Shown in pieces: positions 24,831 to 37,195 of a stretch of 64,000 nt of DNA. Within the stretch, counting starts at the first letter, position 1; each line of letters opens with the position of its first letter. A program made the translations under genes and the position numbers. The notes below the pieces were generated by a model. That model searched no databases. It saw nothing but the letters and a program-made list of their open reading frames with translations, and had not been told where the DNA came from. Source of the DNA: Neodontobutis hainanensis. Lineage: Eukaryota > Chordata > Actinopteri > Gobiiformes > Odontobutidae. The stretch is from positions 21,075,501 to 21,139,500 of the forward strand of contig JALDNG010000020.1 in the NCBI GenBank assembly GCA_024349245.1, in the 5' to 3' direction.

Positions 24831-25071
24831 CCTGTAAGTGCTGGTCAATTTGTTAATGTTATCTGGTTAGCTAGTAGTTAGCTAATGTAATAATAGCTAA
24901 AGAAGCCACTAGCCATTAACCCTCATACCGTGTTGGGTAGAAATGTGGGCAAAATCATTTTGATACATTTTTTTTTAAATCAATCCCTTGATCTAATAAG
25001 TACAAGACGTAGCAATTTTTTCTAAGTTTTGTACCTGAACTTACACAGAAAAATGACTCGATTCTACAATG

Positions 25072-25345
25072 TTAAAGGGTTAGTTCACCCAAAAATGTCA
25101 TTAATTACTTACCCTCATGTCGTTTGACACCTGTAAGACCTCCGTTCATCTTCAGACACAGATGAAGATAGTTTTGTTGAAATCCGAGGGCTCAGACAGG
25201 CCTTCATTGACATTAATGTCATTTCCTCTCAAAACCCATAAAAGGCACTAAAGTTGTTACAAAGCCCATCTCACTACAGTGGTTCTACAATCATTTTATG
25301 AAGCAACAAGAATTTTTTTTGTGCACAAAATAAATAAATAACGAC
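25072..25345 (+). mobile_element. DNA-transposon end fragment (TTAA-type MITE)
   Basis: Begins TTAAAGGGTTAGTTCACCCA and continues AAAATGTCATTAATTACTTA then CCCTCATGTCGTTTGACACC. These words are the terminus of a very common teleost repeat that inserts at TTAA. The opposite end was not found. Confidence 0.6.
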
Positions 25346-27425
25346 TTACTGTATATTGTGATTTCAAAACAAAGATTTGAACCGTTATTAAACAGCGTAT
25401 TGTTTAATGATTTGGATCATGTGTCAAACCTACAGGTCAAACTGCTGAAATCACGTGACTTCGGAGATCTGAATCTTGAATCCATACACTGATTCATAAT
25501 GGTTTGAATCTTTGTTTTGATTCTGCAGGTGTGACTTGGTCCCATCTCTGCAGTCAAGTAATAAATGCTGTACTGTGAATAAAGAACACACCGAATTACT
25601 TTGTTATGTGATACCATAGTGTTCAGTGTTTGCTTTTTGTTTTTTTCCCACCATTTTAGTTTTATGCCGCTTCTTTAATGACAACTGACCTACATCTTTT
25701 GCTGTGATTTAAAATCACCATCACATGCGTTTCACAAAACAATCATCCACCTAAAATAACGTATGGATTTATATAGATATAGTAAACACCACACTCTTGG
25801 TGCTGGACAACAATAACGCAATTTGTTGAGACACAAGGACATTAAAGACTCTTATTTTGTAGCAGGATAGTGAGAATCTACTTTTCCAAAATCTTAAACA
25901 AAACATGGATGTGTTAAAATGTCTCTGAAATTCAAAGCAGACAATCTTCTATTTAAAATTGCTGCATTTTCTTCAGAGCACACCATTCCATCACCATTCC
26001 GCCACTTTGAAAAGCACTTATCACTGGCAGGGTCAGGGGGGGATCATATTATTTATTATTATGCAGACAAAAGGGCTGTGCTCAGGGCAAAGCTATAGTC
26101 ACATATGTCAGATGGAGGTAAACAAGCAGACAAACAGCCCTGCAGCCTGATTAGACACGTCTATAGTCACTCGCAGGTGCTGTTGTTACTGCCAGTAATA
26201 AACTAATGAGCAAATGTGGCTGTACGGCGGTCGTTTAGAAGACATCATCAACTCCCCCCTTTTTCTCAAGTCTGTGAGCATAGAAGAGGTATGGATCCAT
26301 GTTACATGAATAAAAATCAGGGTTCTTATAATGTGTAAAAGTGCTTTTGTAGTGAGTAAAGACAGTGTAAGCTGGGTGTTGTGCTCCAAACTGGGCTTCG
26401 CCAACTGACTTGGTAACATAAAACCACATTTTATTCACAGTTAGTACATAAACAACATATGAAGTCTTAAAACTGACACATTTTACCATTTCATAAAAAA
26501 TATAGCTCATTTTGAATTTGATGGCAGAAAAGGTTGAAGTGGACCTGTGGCTGTCCTTACTGTTGTGTTCATTACAAATGTATATAGTTATCACACCAAT
26601 ATAAACAATTTGCATATTTGTCTGATAAATATTTGTTATATAATAAACTGCCTCTGTTCAATCATGAGAAGTTGCCACTGACAAAAGTTGTGTATTAATC
26701 ATCAACTAAAATGTGTCATAGAAAAGCAAAATTAAACTATAGAAATGGAAAGAGAATTTAACAGAAGGAATAGCTGCAAAATGTTAACAGCTTTTCAGTT
26801 TGAAAGCCTTGTTACTGATGACTCATCAAACACCCCATGCACCAATGAATCGTGCAGCGTTTTATGGTTGACATGGTTTCTTTACAGTAGCTGTATGTTC
26901 AAGTGCATCTACTTCTGCTGCTGACCTGCGTGACCTTGGTGTTTCAAAGGTCATAAAAGCTCAAAGAAAGGAAAGAATTGAGAATAAACCATTGAGTCAC
27001 TTTCTGCTGTGTCACACACATCACTGCTGTTTGACCTACAGGGTATACAATGTCTTCTATTGCAAAATAGGAACTGTGATCAAATACTTAATTTTCCAAT
27101 TCAGAGAGTCATTTGTCAATTTGTATTATAATGTACCTGTAACACAATGTCAGCTAGAATTGCTTGCACCACTATAGCACAGTTTTTAATAAAATATAAT
27201 ATATAGTGAGCAATTAAGCAAAAGCATCTGGATACAGTTTTCACTGTGAAGAGGTTTTGTCTTTAATTCTAAGATACTTTATCAATTTAAAACTTTTCAA
27301 GTTTTCTCTGAACAGGTATTTGGAGAGACAAATATTTTCTGAGATGTCACCTGGTGTGAAAGTTTAAGAAAAGTTTATGAACCTCTGTTCGGAGCATTAG
27401 CTGCAACTCCTCATTAACATTAACA
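25346..27425. other. Unassigned intergenic sequence
   Basis: No gene or repeat named over about 2 kb. The 26235-26615 minus frame (126 codons) has no domain. The segment 25960-26160 is somewhat more complex and may be regulatory, without specific support. Confidence 0.35.
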
Positions 27426-27605
27426 TTAACAACTCCTTTTACCGGAGGGTGGGCGGTTTGATTCCCACTCTACCCCACAGTTCATACTGTTGTTGTATCC
27501 TTGGGCAAGACACTTAACCCGCCTTGCCTCCAGTGGTGTTTTAGCTGTGACACTGGTAAATCGCTTTGAGTGCCTACTAGGAGGAAAACACTATATAAAA
27601 GAAAT
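27426..27605 (+). mobile_element. tRNA-derived SINE, head damaged
   Basis: The B-box GGTTTGATTCC (27455-27465) and the body CCTTGGGCAAGACACTTAAC and CGCCTTGCCTCCAGTGG match the family at 13547 and 47314. The A-box half of the head is missing. The tail ends ACACTATATAAAAGAAAT. Confidence 0.7.
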
Positions 27606-29313
27606 CGAAAAAAATAAGATTTTTTTAAAGGAATGGTCTGAATGTCATTACAATTTATGAATGAATCTACTATACGGAATGTACCTAGCATTTTCCTTGC
27701 CTTAGATAAACTTGTTAAATTAGCATTAAGAAATCATCTAATTTAAAATGTCAACCCAGCAGGCTCACTCAGTCAGATTTACAAAAACACCTCCCTGTCT
27801 TTTTGCACCAAGATGTTCTAATATTTTGTGTGACAAAGTCAATGTATTGTTTTTATAGTGGATATGATATGCTTAATAATAGTGTATATGATGTTTAATA
27901 AAAATCCACTGCCTTATGGCCTGAATGTGCTAGTGACATGATGTTAGCTCTGTCGGGCACCAGCCGTCACCAGGCCTCAGTCTTATTAATGACTGCTGGA
28001 AGACTGATGGACTTATTCAGCCGTCCTCACACTGAGCTGAGGCAACATGGAAGATGGATGTATTTACCATTTTGAAAGGTCACCCGAATGTAAATTATGA
28101 AGTTTTGTGTTTAGCTTTGGGGACACAGTAACCTATTAGCCAACAAGATACATCATGCCTTCATGAAGAAGGGGACGAGCTTTTAAGTGATAATCCTGTA
28201 TGCACTTTTAAAATTGAAGCCTTCCAAAACATCTCAATGTGAAAAAGTAATAGCCGCTTTGATGGAGAAATTTCTACTGACACACTGACAGGCCTGTAAA
28301 ACTTCAGACTAAAATAAACTGACATAAAAGCAAATTTGCCTCCTCCGCCAACGTGGCAGCTTTCACAAAGAGCGCGAATGATGAATTGGTCTGCCTGGCA
28401 CCAGCAGGGACACTCCAAACTCCGAGGGCTGCCACGCTCACACTGTCGCTTCAAGGGAATCCTTTATTAGCCCCACAGCTCCGTCTCAATGGCACACGGC
28501 TTTGAGTCTATCCCTTTTTGGATTTCCAGCCCCACATCTCAGCATTATTCCTCTATCCCTGCCAGTCCTGATGGGAGCTGTCCACCCTCCCCATGTGCCT
28601 GAAGCCCATCTCAACAGCCTCCCACCCAGCAACATCTCTGCATGATCCAGGCTCCACAGTGGGCTAATGCTATTGGACACACTCCCACCAGTTTCATATC
28701 TCACCTCTGGAAACACACGAGGAGTATGTTTGGGTGGGGTAGTGTGCAGAGAGGAGGGTGGCTCCAGTGGTGAGGGACAAGTTTACAGCCATCCAGGCAG
28801 CACTTCTACGGAGGAGTAAATCTGGATTATTGGGGCTAAAAACACCCTCATGCAGCAATACGACACTGACTGGGGATGAAGACTGAACACGGCCCACGCA
28901 AGCTTTTGTGGGCCACAGAGAACAGGTGACAGATCACAATGGTGCGGCAGAGCAGAGATGGAAGGAGCTGAAGGAGTCCCCAAGAGATTAACTGTATCAG
29001 GGTAGACCATGATGAAAGAAAAACAGGAATAAATCAGAAGATTTCTAAAAACATCCTAAGCTTTTATAAGTCTGGTTGGGACTACAGCCATTTATAGTGA
29101 GACTCAGTAGATATATGATATATAATTCCAAGATAGTTTCAGCATTAATTTATTTTGAATGTTTCTTTACACTACTAAGCTTTTCAGGTTTACAAATGTA
29201 GGTTGTAGGTTACCAAATGTACAATAATAAAATGTTTGAAGCAGTCATTACAGCCGAGTAGGATTAAAGGTTTGTCCCTATCCACTTTTCACTTCTCTGC
29301 ACAACAAGTATAT

Positions 29314-29315
<2 letters not shown>
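27606..29315. other. Unassigned intergenic sequence
   Basis: No gene recognised. The stretch 27940-28060 (around GTCACCAGGCCTCAGTCTTA) and 28330-28450 look less random and may be conserved. Minus-strand frames of 67-97 codons between 28161 and 29010 have no domain. Confidence 0.3.

Positions 29316-29406
<91 letters not shown>
29316..29406. repeat. (TA)n microsatellite, 91 bp
   Basis: Uninterrupted alternating TA. The Tyr-Ile frames across it are artefacts. Confidence 0.97.
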
Positions 29407-29409
<3 letters not shown>

Positions 29410-32400
29410 ACAAAGACGTTGTAAATTGCACATTTCAAAGCCTTCCTTTACTGGTTGAGTATTTGAAATGAGGGTGTTTCTTATGTTTCTGTTAATCAGG
29501 GGCAAGTTACACACACAGCTAAGAGGAATTACGCTGTCTGAGAAAGCTTCATGAATCCCACTTGGACCTTTCCAAGATTCTCCTAGGAAGAACATTTAAG
29601 ACGTTTTGTATAAAAACATTCATGAATGGGGCCCATTGTCTATTTATTCTAAATTTCTTTCTGTTCAAATGGCACACAGACAGAGACAAGGAGGAGGTAC
29701 CAGTGAGACATACAGGAAATATACAGGAATGTTTTTTTATTGGAAATGCATTTGTACTGAATGATTTAAATACTAAAGATACATGTTCAGATGTGATGCT
29801 TTCCTGTCCATGGCCTGAGTCTTGAGTATTGTCCCGGAGCTCTATACAAAAGCAATAGGGTGTGTATCAAAGTCAAGAATTGTCCCTTTTATGCCAGACT
29901 GTGGGCTGCCATTGGTTTAGGTACAGCTTTAGATCCTTTTCTGGGTCCTAAAATGTAATGTTTCAAAACTAATTAGTTATAAAATAAATTAATTGAACTG
30001 CTTTAATGTTCCAATCAGCATTCCTGTATCCTTTTTTAGATCTGACTTGTGGCTATAACTTATGTGGATTTAACAGTTATTAGGCCTGGCATCTATCAAC
30101 TCATCGTAAAGTCTTTTTTTAAAATTCATTTTAATAAACAACTTATTTTTGATAGAGGGTAACACAAAGTTGGTATCCACTGGGCCTACTTTCATATTCG
30201 AGGGTTCTGCTTGGAACCAAATGATACAATGCCCCATTAAGGTACTTTTGACAACTTCCAACTTTTGCTGCAAGTTTAAATTGATATATCCTAAAAATAA
30301 AATTAAAACATAAAAACCTGGCATCACATAAATAGCTTTAAAGGAAAAAAAAAAACAAAAAAACAACAGCAACAGCAATGTGGGCAAAGCTTGCACAGCT
30401 CCAGGCAACTTGCAGAGGGGCCCCACTTTTAGCTGCTGTTCACTTTGGTTTGAGAGAGTAGGAGTTTTGCACCAGAGGGAATGTTTCTACCCCCACCTGT
30501 GGTAGAAGACCATAAATCTCATATAAATGTGCACAAAACTGGGACACCTTTGTTTGGAACACAGGCCCGTCTCACGCATGTGTTATCTACAGCGCAGCTT
30601 CTTTACCAAGTCATTAAGCATAAAAAATGTTTTGCATTCAATCCCCCCGCTGTCCTCAATTCTCCAACAAGAATCTTTCAGTGCGTTGTACATTACTTCT
30701 TCTTCTTCTGGGTGTATATGCTGTGCGCAGTGTGTGATGTCCTAAATTCTCAAAGGGCATCTTGTCTCACCAGTGATCAGTCCAATTACAAATCGCCCCT
30801 TTCGAAAGGCCCCCATTCACGCCTAGGTGAAGAACAGAGCTGGAGAGATACTGTACATACAAATAGGGTACGCCGTACAAAGATAGTTTCATAGTAATTG
30901 CACATGACATTTTATTGTGTTGGTGTTGTTAAATCCATGTATCCTCAAGCTTCTAATGAGTCCACACAGATACAAGAACAAACACTGATTCCATTGTGCA
31001 TTTAACAGAATGGATTATGTGAGTGAATTGAGATGGCCTTTATGTGTGTGTGTGGGCAGAGGTGTGTCAGATCTCGTCAGTGCTGGCATCGATGCAGCAG
31101 TTTATTATTGGCATGTCAACCTGGCAAACAGAGAACTCCAGGTTCCTACTGTCCACACTCATTACCAACCTTCTCAATATTTAACAGCGCCTTTTCAAAT
31201 GACACTCTCGAGGTTAAAAAAAGATTTTCAGTACTTTAGAAAGGCAATTAATGTCAAGTGTAAAATTGCCATTGAGGCTTGAAAAGCATGCCTAATACAC
31301 CTCATTAGTACGACAAAGGATTGTGCACTCCTTCAATTTCCATCACACTTCTACAATGGATATAATGCATCTGACTCACAATTACTTCTATTCACTTGAA
31401 CATTTTCCAGTTTAGCCATAAAAACATCAATCAATATTTCAATAAACCGCAGCTGCTAATAAGAAGGTTATGTGGCATAGGCTCTGTGGAAAAGCCACAA
31501 CCTCTCGCACCGGTAACATTCCAGGAGTCTCAGTTCAGCCACGTCTCGGCAACATTAGCATGCAGTGCGGCACATTAAACGCACAGGCCCATACCTAATG
31601 AGTCATGTTCCCTGTCCTCCTCGCAGCAGGCTGATGTTCCCAATGAGCTGTGGCTCCCACTCCCACTCAGAGGATGCGTCTTCTCCCGCACTGACAGCCT
31701 TCATCCTCACTGCTCACCTGGAGACACTCACATCAGTGGCGCCATAATGGAGTGTGAAGTGTGGAAACATTTAAGTGAGAGGCAGCTTCATTGGAGCCAC
31801 ACCATTTTCAGCCTTCCCAGACAGAAGCCGTGTGGATTTCATTACAGCTAATGTTCAAACAGACAGGCAGTGAGCAGGTGCTGGGGGCCATTTGGGTTTT
31901 TCTATTTATGTTTTTACCTCGACATAAATATGAGCCAGGGGGTCAATGACTGCAGTTATTGCTTGGTGTGATAGTGCCGCAACATCAAATTACATGTATG
32001 CAAGCATTCATTGTTTTCACACCTACTGTCTGGCCTCACCTGATCCAAAAGTCCCTGATTGAAGCAGATGGAGTTCTTTAGTGTTCTGTGACACACCGGG
32101 TCTCCTGCATCACTATGAGACACACTGAGTCAAACCCAGGCTTTAGCGTTTTCTCAGTAGGCATTAGGCCAGTTGGGGTGAATAAAATATATAACCCAGA
32201 GCCTGCTGAGACTGGACTTTACATCTAAGACTGAATTTACAATTGTTTTTACAATTATAATTAATTTTGGGTGCAAAATCCCAGACACAAAGGCTTTAAA
32301 ACAGAATGAAACGAGGCCAAAATTGTTTATAAAAGCCTCCCTTTACTCTTTAGAACTTGATCAATTTCAACAAACTACATGTAAGTAGCATTTTGCAAGA

Positions 32401-32463
32401 TTTGGATCTATATGAGGTCATTAAAATAAGATGAAATCAAATGGAAACAAAATATATCAACGT
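29407..32463. other. Unassigned sequence with enhancer-like stretches
   Basis: No gene recognised over about 3 kb. 30970-31290 and 31420-31760 are complex, balanced in base content and free of repeats, for example around AGTTTATTATTGGCATGTCA and AACATTAGCATGCAGTGCGG. They are the best candidates in this interval for conserved regulatory elements. A 118-codon minus frame at 30070-30426 has no convincing match. Confidence 0.3.
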
Positions 32464-32468
32464 GTTTT

Positions 32469-32993
32469 TGTCATGATTCATGTCTGTTTTATATTGTTTC
32501 CGGTTTGTATTGTATTCAATGGACTTTATTTTGAAATGTCGTGCCCTTGTCTGTGTCCATGCTTGACTTCCTGCCTTGTGTTTTTCCCTCCTGTGTGATT
32601 ACCTGCTCCGCCCTAATATGTTTCACCTGTCCCTTGTTGTCTGTGTCTATTTATACCTGTTTGTCCTTCCCCTCAGTACCAGGTCATTGTCATTGTCTCT
32701 GTCTCCGTCTCTGGCTCTGTCTCTGTCACCGTCACCGTCACCGTCACCGTCACCGTCACCCGTAAGTTTGGTCTGTGTTCCTTTTGTCGCCACTTGTGAA
32801 TTTTCTAGTCCGTGGTTTTGGTATTTTCATTTTCTCTGGATTTTTGCCTGTGTTTTCGGTTCTGGGAGAATTTTGGTTTTTTTGGATTTTTGTATGCGTC
32901 TGTTTCTCTTTAAAAATAAATTTAGTTTAACGTTCTTGGAGTTTGGGTTGTTTGCATTGGAGTCTTCCTGTTCCTGAGCCCGCGGTCTTGACA
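32469..32993 (+). repeat. 5' LTR (525 bp)
   Basis: Direct repeat of 36700-37195. It holds a TATA-like TATTTATACC (about 32649-32657) and a polyadenylation signal AATAAA (32915-32920). A run of CACCGT hexamers (about 32728-32760) has six copies against two in the 3' LTR. Confidence 0.93.
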
Positions 32994-33024
32994 GAATGAC
33001 CTGGTCAGAACTGAGACTCCGCAG

Positions 33025-33720
33025 CCCCAGAACTGTCTTCCAGAGTCTTCGTGTCAGCCCCAGAACTGTTTTCCAGAGTCTTCGTGTCAGCCCCAGAACC
33101 GTTTTCCAGAGTCTTTATGTCAGCCCCAGAACTGTTTTCCAGAGTCTTCGTGTCAGCCCCAAAACTGTTTTCCAGAGTCTTCGTGTCAGTCCCAGAACTG
33201 TTTTCCAGAGTCTTCGTGTCAGCCCCAGAACTGTTTTCCAGAGTCTTCGTGTCAGCCCCAGAACTGTTTTCCAGAGTCTTCGTGTCAGCCCCAGAACTGT
33301 TCTCCAGAGTCTTCGTGTCAGCCCCAGAACTGTTTTCCAGAGCCTTCGTGTCAGCCCCAGAACTGTTTTCCAGAGCCTTCGTGTCAGTCCCAGAACTGTT
33401 TTCCAGAGTCTTCGTGTCAGCCCCAGAACTGTTTTCCAGAGTCTTCGTGTCAGCCCCAGAACTGTTTCCAGAGTCTTCGCTTCAGCGCCAGAACTGTTTC
33501 CAGAGTCTTCGCTTCAGCCCACAGAACTGTTTCCAGAGTCTCCGCTTCAGCCCCCAGAACTGTTTCCCGAGTCTTCGCTTTAGCCTCCAGAACTGTTTCC
33601 AGAGTCTTCGCTTTAGCCTCCAGAACTGTTTCCAGAGTCTTCGCTTCAGCCTCCAGAACTGTTTCCAGAGTCTTCGCTTCAGCCCCCAGAACTGTTTTCA
33701 GAGTCTTTGCCTCAGCCCCC
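33025..33720 (+). repeat. Minisatellite 1: 33-bp unit, about 21 copies
   Basis: The unit contains CCCCAGAACTGTTTTCCAGA followed by GTCTTCGTGTCAG. Because 33 is divisible by three, each frame gives an 11-residue repeat, for example SPRTVFQSLRV from the ATG at 32996. The later copies diverge (CGCTTCAGCC variants). Confidence 0.93.
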
Positions 33721-33935
33721 AGAGAGTTTTCCCTGAGAGTACGTCTCAGCCCCCAGAGAGTTTTCCCTGAGAGTACGTCTCAGCCCCCAGAGAGTTTTCC
33801 CTGAGAGTACGTCTCAGCCCCCAGAGAGTTTTCCCTGAGAGTACGCCTCAGCCCCAGAGAGTTTCCCTGAGAGTACGCGTCTCAGCCCCCAGAGAGTTTT
33901 CCCTGAGAGTACGTCTCAGCCCCCAGAGAGGCTCT
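33716..33935 (+). repeat. Minisatellite 2: 34-bp unit, about 6 copies
   Basis: The unit contains CCCCCAGAGAGTTTTCCCTG and AGAGTACGTCTCAG. It shares CAGCCCC with the previous unit, so it may have arisen from it. Confidence 0.92.
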
Positions 33936-34262
33936 CCCCTCGAGTGGCTCACCCCTCGAGTGACTCACCCCTCGTGTGGCTCATCCCCTCGTGTGGCTCA
34001 TCCCCTCGTCTGACTCATCCCCTCGTCTGGCTCATCCCCTCGTCTGGCTCATCCCCTCGTCTGGCTCCTTCCCTCGTCTGGCTCCTTCCCTCGTCTGGCT
34101 CCTTCCCTCGTCTGGCTCCTTCCCTCGTCTGGCTCCTTCCCTCGTCTGGCTCCTTCCCTCGTCTGGCTCCTTCCCTCGTCTGGCTCCTTCCCTCGTCTGG
34201 CCCCTTTCCTCGTCTGGCCCCTTTCCTCGTCTGGCTCCTTCCCTCGTCTGGCTCCTTTCCTC
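33936..34262 (+). repeat. Minisatellite 3: 17-bp unit, about 19 copies
   Basis: Unit CTCGTCTGGCTCCTTCC, with an early variant ending CATCC. As 17 is not divisible by three, all three plus frames read through the same 17-residue cyclic peptide, which explains overlapping long frames. Confidence 0.92.
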
Positions 34263-34680
34263 GTCTGGTTCATCCTTCGTCTGGTTCGGTTCATCCTTCG
34301 TCTGGTTCATCCTCCGTCTGGTTCATCCTTCGTCTGGTTCGGTTCATCCTTCGTCTGGTTCGGTTCATCCTTCGTCTGGTTCGGTTCATCCTTCGTCTGG
34401 TTCGGTTCATCCTTCGTCTGGTTCATCCTTCGTCTGGTTCCCCCTCCGTCTGGTCTGGTTCATCCTTCGTCTGGTTCGGTTCATCGCCGTCTGGGTCGGT
34501 TCATCCTTCGTCTGGTTCGGTTCATCCTTCGCCTGGTTCATCCTTCCGTCTGGTTCCCCCTCCGTCTGGTCTGGTTCATCCTTCGCCTGGTTCATCCTTC
34601 GTCCTGGTTCACCCTTCGTCCTGGTTCACCCTTCGCCTGGTCGCCCATACGGTCCTTCCCAGCCTGACCTCTCGTCTGGT
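34263..34680 (+). repeat. Minisatellite 4: 16-21-bp TCGTCTGGTTC units
   Basis: Variable copies of TCGTCTGGTTCATCCT, with and without an extra CGGTT. The core TCGTCTGG continues from array 3, so the two share an origin. Confidence 0.88.
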
Positions 34681-34960
34681 TCATCCCTCGTCTGGTTCAT
34701 CCCTCGTCCTGGTCCTTCCTCGTCTGGTTCATCCTCGTCTGGTTTATCCCTCGTCCTGGTTTATCCCTCGTCCTGGTTCTTCCTCGTCCTGGTTCATCCT
34801 CGCCTGGTTCATCCTCGCCTGGTCCTTCCTCGTCTGGTTCATCCTCGCCTGGTTCATCCCTCGCTTTGGTCCTTCCTCGCCTGGTTCATCCTCGCCTGGT
34901 TCATCCCTCGTTTGGTCCTTCCTCGCCTGGTTCATCCTCGCCTGGTCGTCTCTGTTGTCC
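34681..34960 (+). repeat. Minisatellite 5: about 15-bp TGGTTCATCCTCGCC units
   Basis: A further derivative of the TCGTCTGGTTC motif, with units of about 15 bp and interspersed GGTCCTTCC variants. Confidence 0.85.
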
Positions 34961-34969
34961 TCCCAGCCT

Positions 34970-35335
34970 GGCCCTTTGTTTTTGTTCCTTGTCCTCCCAG
35001 CCTGTTCATGAGTTTTGTTCCTGTTCTCCCAGCCTGTTCATGAGTTTTTGTTCCTTGTTCTCCCAGCCTGTTCATGAGTTTGTTCCTTGTTCTCCCAGCC
35101 TGTTCACGAGTTTTTGTTCCTTGTCCTCCCAGCCTGTTCATGAGTTTTTGTTCCTTGTTCTCCCAGCCTGTTCATGAGTTTGTTCCTTGTTCTCCCAGCC
35201 TGTTCACGAGTTTTTGTTCCTTGTGCTCCCAGCCTGTTCATGAGTTTTTGTTCCTTGTTCTTCCAGCCTGTCCATGAGTTTTTGTTCCTTGTTCTCCCAG
35301 CCTGTCCATGAGTTTTGTTCCTTGTTCTCCCAGCA
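34970..35335 (+). repeat. Minisatellite 6: 34-bp unit, about 10 copies
   Basis: The unit contains CCTGTTCATGAGTTTTTGTT and CCTTGTTCTCCCAG. It is unrelated to arrays 1-5. Confidence 0.92.
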
Positions 35336-36170
35336 TGTCCGGAGTTTTCTGTCGTTGCTCTGTCCGGAGTTTTCTGTCGTTGCCCTGTCTGGAGTTCCTG
35401 TCGTTGCCATGTCTGGAGTTTCCTGTCGCCATGTCTGGAGTTTTCTGTCCGCCCTGTCCGGAGTTTTCTGTCGTTGCCCTGTCTGGAGTTTCCTGTCGTT
35501 GCCCTGTCTGGAGTTTCCTGTCGTTGCCCTGTCTGGAGTTTCCTGTCGTTGCCATGTCTGGAGTTTCCTGTCGTTGCCATGTCTGGAGTTTCCTGTCATT
35601 GCCCTGTCCGGAGTTTTCTGTCGTTGCCCTGTCTGGAGTTTCCTGTCGTTGCCCTGTCTGGAGTTTCCTGTCGTTGCCATGTCTGGAGTTTCCTGTCGTT
35701 GCCATGTCTGGAGTTTCCTGTCGTGCCATGTCCGGAGTTTCCTGTCCCTGCCATGTCCGGGTTTCCTGTCCCTGCCATGTCCGGAGTTTCCTGTCCCTGC
35801 CATGTCCGGAGTTTCCTGTCCCTGCCATGTCCGGAGTTTCCTGTCCCTGCCATGTCCGGAGTTTCCTGTCCCTGCCATGTCCGGAGTTTCCTGTCCCTGC
35901 CATGTCCGGAGTTTCCTGTCCCTGCCATGTCCGGAGTTTCCTGTCCCTGCCATGTCCGGAGTTTCCTGTCCCTGCCATGTCCGGAGTTTCCTGTCCCTGC
36001 CATGTCCGGAGTTTCCTGTCCCTGCCATGTCCGGAGTTTCCTGTCCCTGCCATGTCCGGAGTTTCCTGTCCCTGCCATGTCCGGAGTTTCCTGTCCCTGC
36101 CATGTCCGGAGTTTCCTGTCCCTGCCATGTCCGGAGTTCCTGTCCCTGCCATGTCCGGAGTTTCCTGTCC
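35336..36170 (+). repeat. Minisatellite 7: 25-bp unit, about 33 copies
   Basis: The unit contains CCATGTCCGGAGTTTCCTGT plus CCCTG. Copies from about 35760 to 36165 are almost identical, while the earlier half is mixed (CGTTGCCCTGTCTGG variants), so the downstream half was amplified or homogenised last. All three plus frames and at least two minus frames stay open, giving apparent proteins of up to about 485 residues that are not supported as genes. Confidence 0.95.
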
Positions 36171-36264
36171 CTACCTGGTCCTGAGTCCGTCCTTCTGCAA
36201 GTCCCGTCCGTGTGTTCCCATCCCGGCACAAAATTTTTCCCCCTTGTGCCTGTTCGGCATATTC

Positions 36265-36610
36265 CTTCCACTAGCGCCACGTCCGGCCGACCAGTTCCGA
36301 GGGCGGACGTGCGCATCTGTAACCCGAGTGCCCGTCCGGCCGACCAGTTCAGAGGGCGGACCCGACTCACCAGTGTACCCGAGCGCCGTCCGGCCGATCA
36401 GTATTAGAGGGCGGACCCGACTCATCAGACTTCCCGAGTGTCCCGTCCAGCCAGTAGTTAGAGGGCTGGATCCAACACCACGTTTCTCCCCTAGCGCCCG
36501 TCCGCCAACCAGTGTCCAAGGGCCGGACCCGCCGCATCGGTTCCCCCAAGCCTTTCCTGAGTGTGTCCCGTGCCAGTTGTCTAGTGGACTTGTTCCTCCG
36601 ACTGACCCCC
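36265..36610 (+). repeat. Minisatellite 8: degenerate about 55-bp unit, 5-6 copies
   Basis: Diverged copies share GTCCGGCCGACCAGT followed by AGAGGGCGGACCCGACTCA and CCGAGTGCC. The region is GC-rich, lies next to the 3' end and is followed by a short unique leader to the purine tract. Confidence 0.8.
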
Positions 36611-36699
36611 TCCACCCACCCAGGAAATGTCGAAAGAAAGGATTTTGGGGTTATAGGAGTGTTAGGCCGCCCAGTGGTCGGCCTTTAAGGGGGGGGTAC

Positions 36700-37195
36700 T
36701 GTCATGATTCATGTCTGTTTTATATTGTTTCCGGTTTGTATTGTATTCAATGGACTTTATTTTGAAATGTCGTGCCCTTGTCTGTGTCCATGCTTGACTT
36801 CCTGCCTTGTGTTTTTCCCTCCTGTGTGATTACCTGCTCCGCCCTAATATGTTTCACCTGTCCCTTGTTGTCTGTGTCTATTTATACCTGTTTGTCCTTC
36901 CCCTCAGTACCAGGTCATTGTCATTGTCTCTGTCTCCGTCTCTGTCTCTGTCACCGTCACCCGTAAGTTTGGTCTGTGTTCCTTTTGTCGCCACTTGTGA
37001 ATTTTCTAGTCCGTGGTTTTGGTATTTTCATTTTCTCTGGATTTTTGCCTGTGTTTTCGGTTCTGGGAGAATTTTGGTTTTTTTTGGATTTTTGTATGCG
37101 TCTGTTTCTCTTTAAAAATAAATTTAGTTTAACGTTCTTGGAGTTTGGGTTGTTTGCATTGGAGTCTTCCTGTTCCTGAGCCCGCGGTCTTGACA
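36700..37195 (+). repeat. 3' LTR (496 bp)
   Basis: Identical to the 5' LTR by eye except for a deletion of GGCTCT, four fewer CACCGT hexamers and one extra T in a T-run. AATAAA lies at 37117-37122. Confidence 0.93.

Noticed and set aside
30070..30426. 118-codon minus frame as a LINE-1 fragment
   Set aside because: Only vague likeness to LINE-1 linker words; no catalytic motif.
33944..36765. Open frames of 355-485 codons and minus-strand frames up to 388 codons inside the LTR element
   Set aside because: They arise from 17-bp and 25-bp units that lack stop codons in several registers on both strands; no gag, protease, reverse transcriptase or integrase motif is present.
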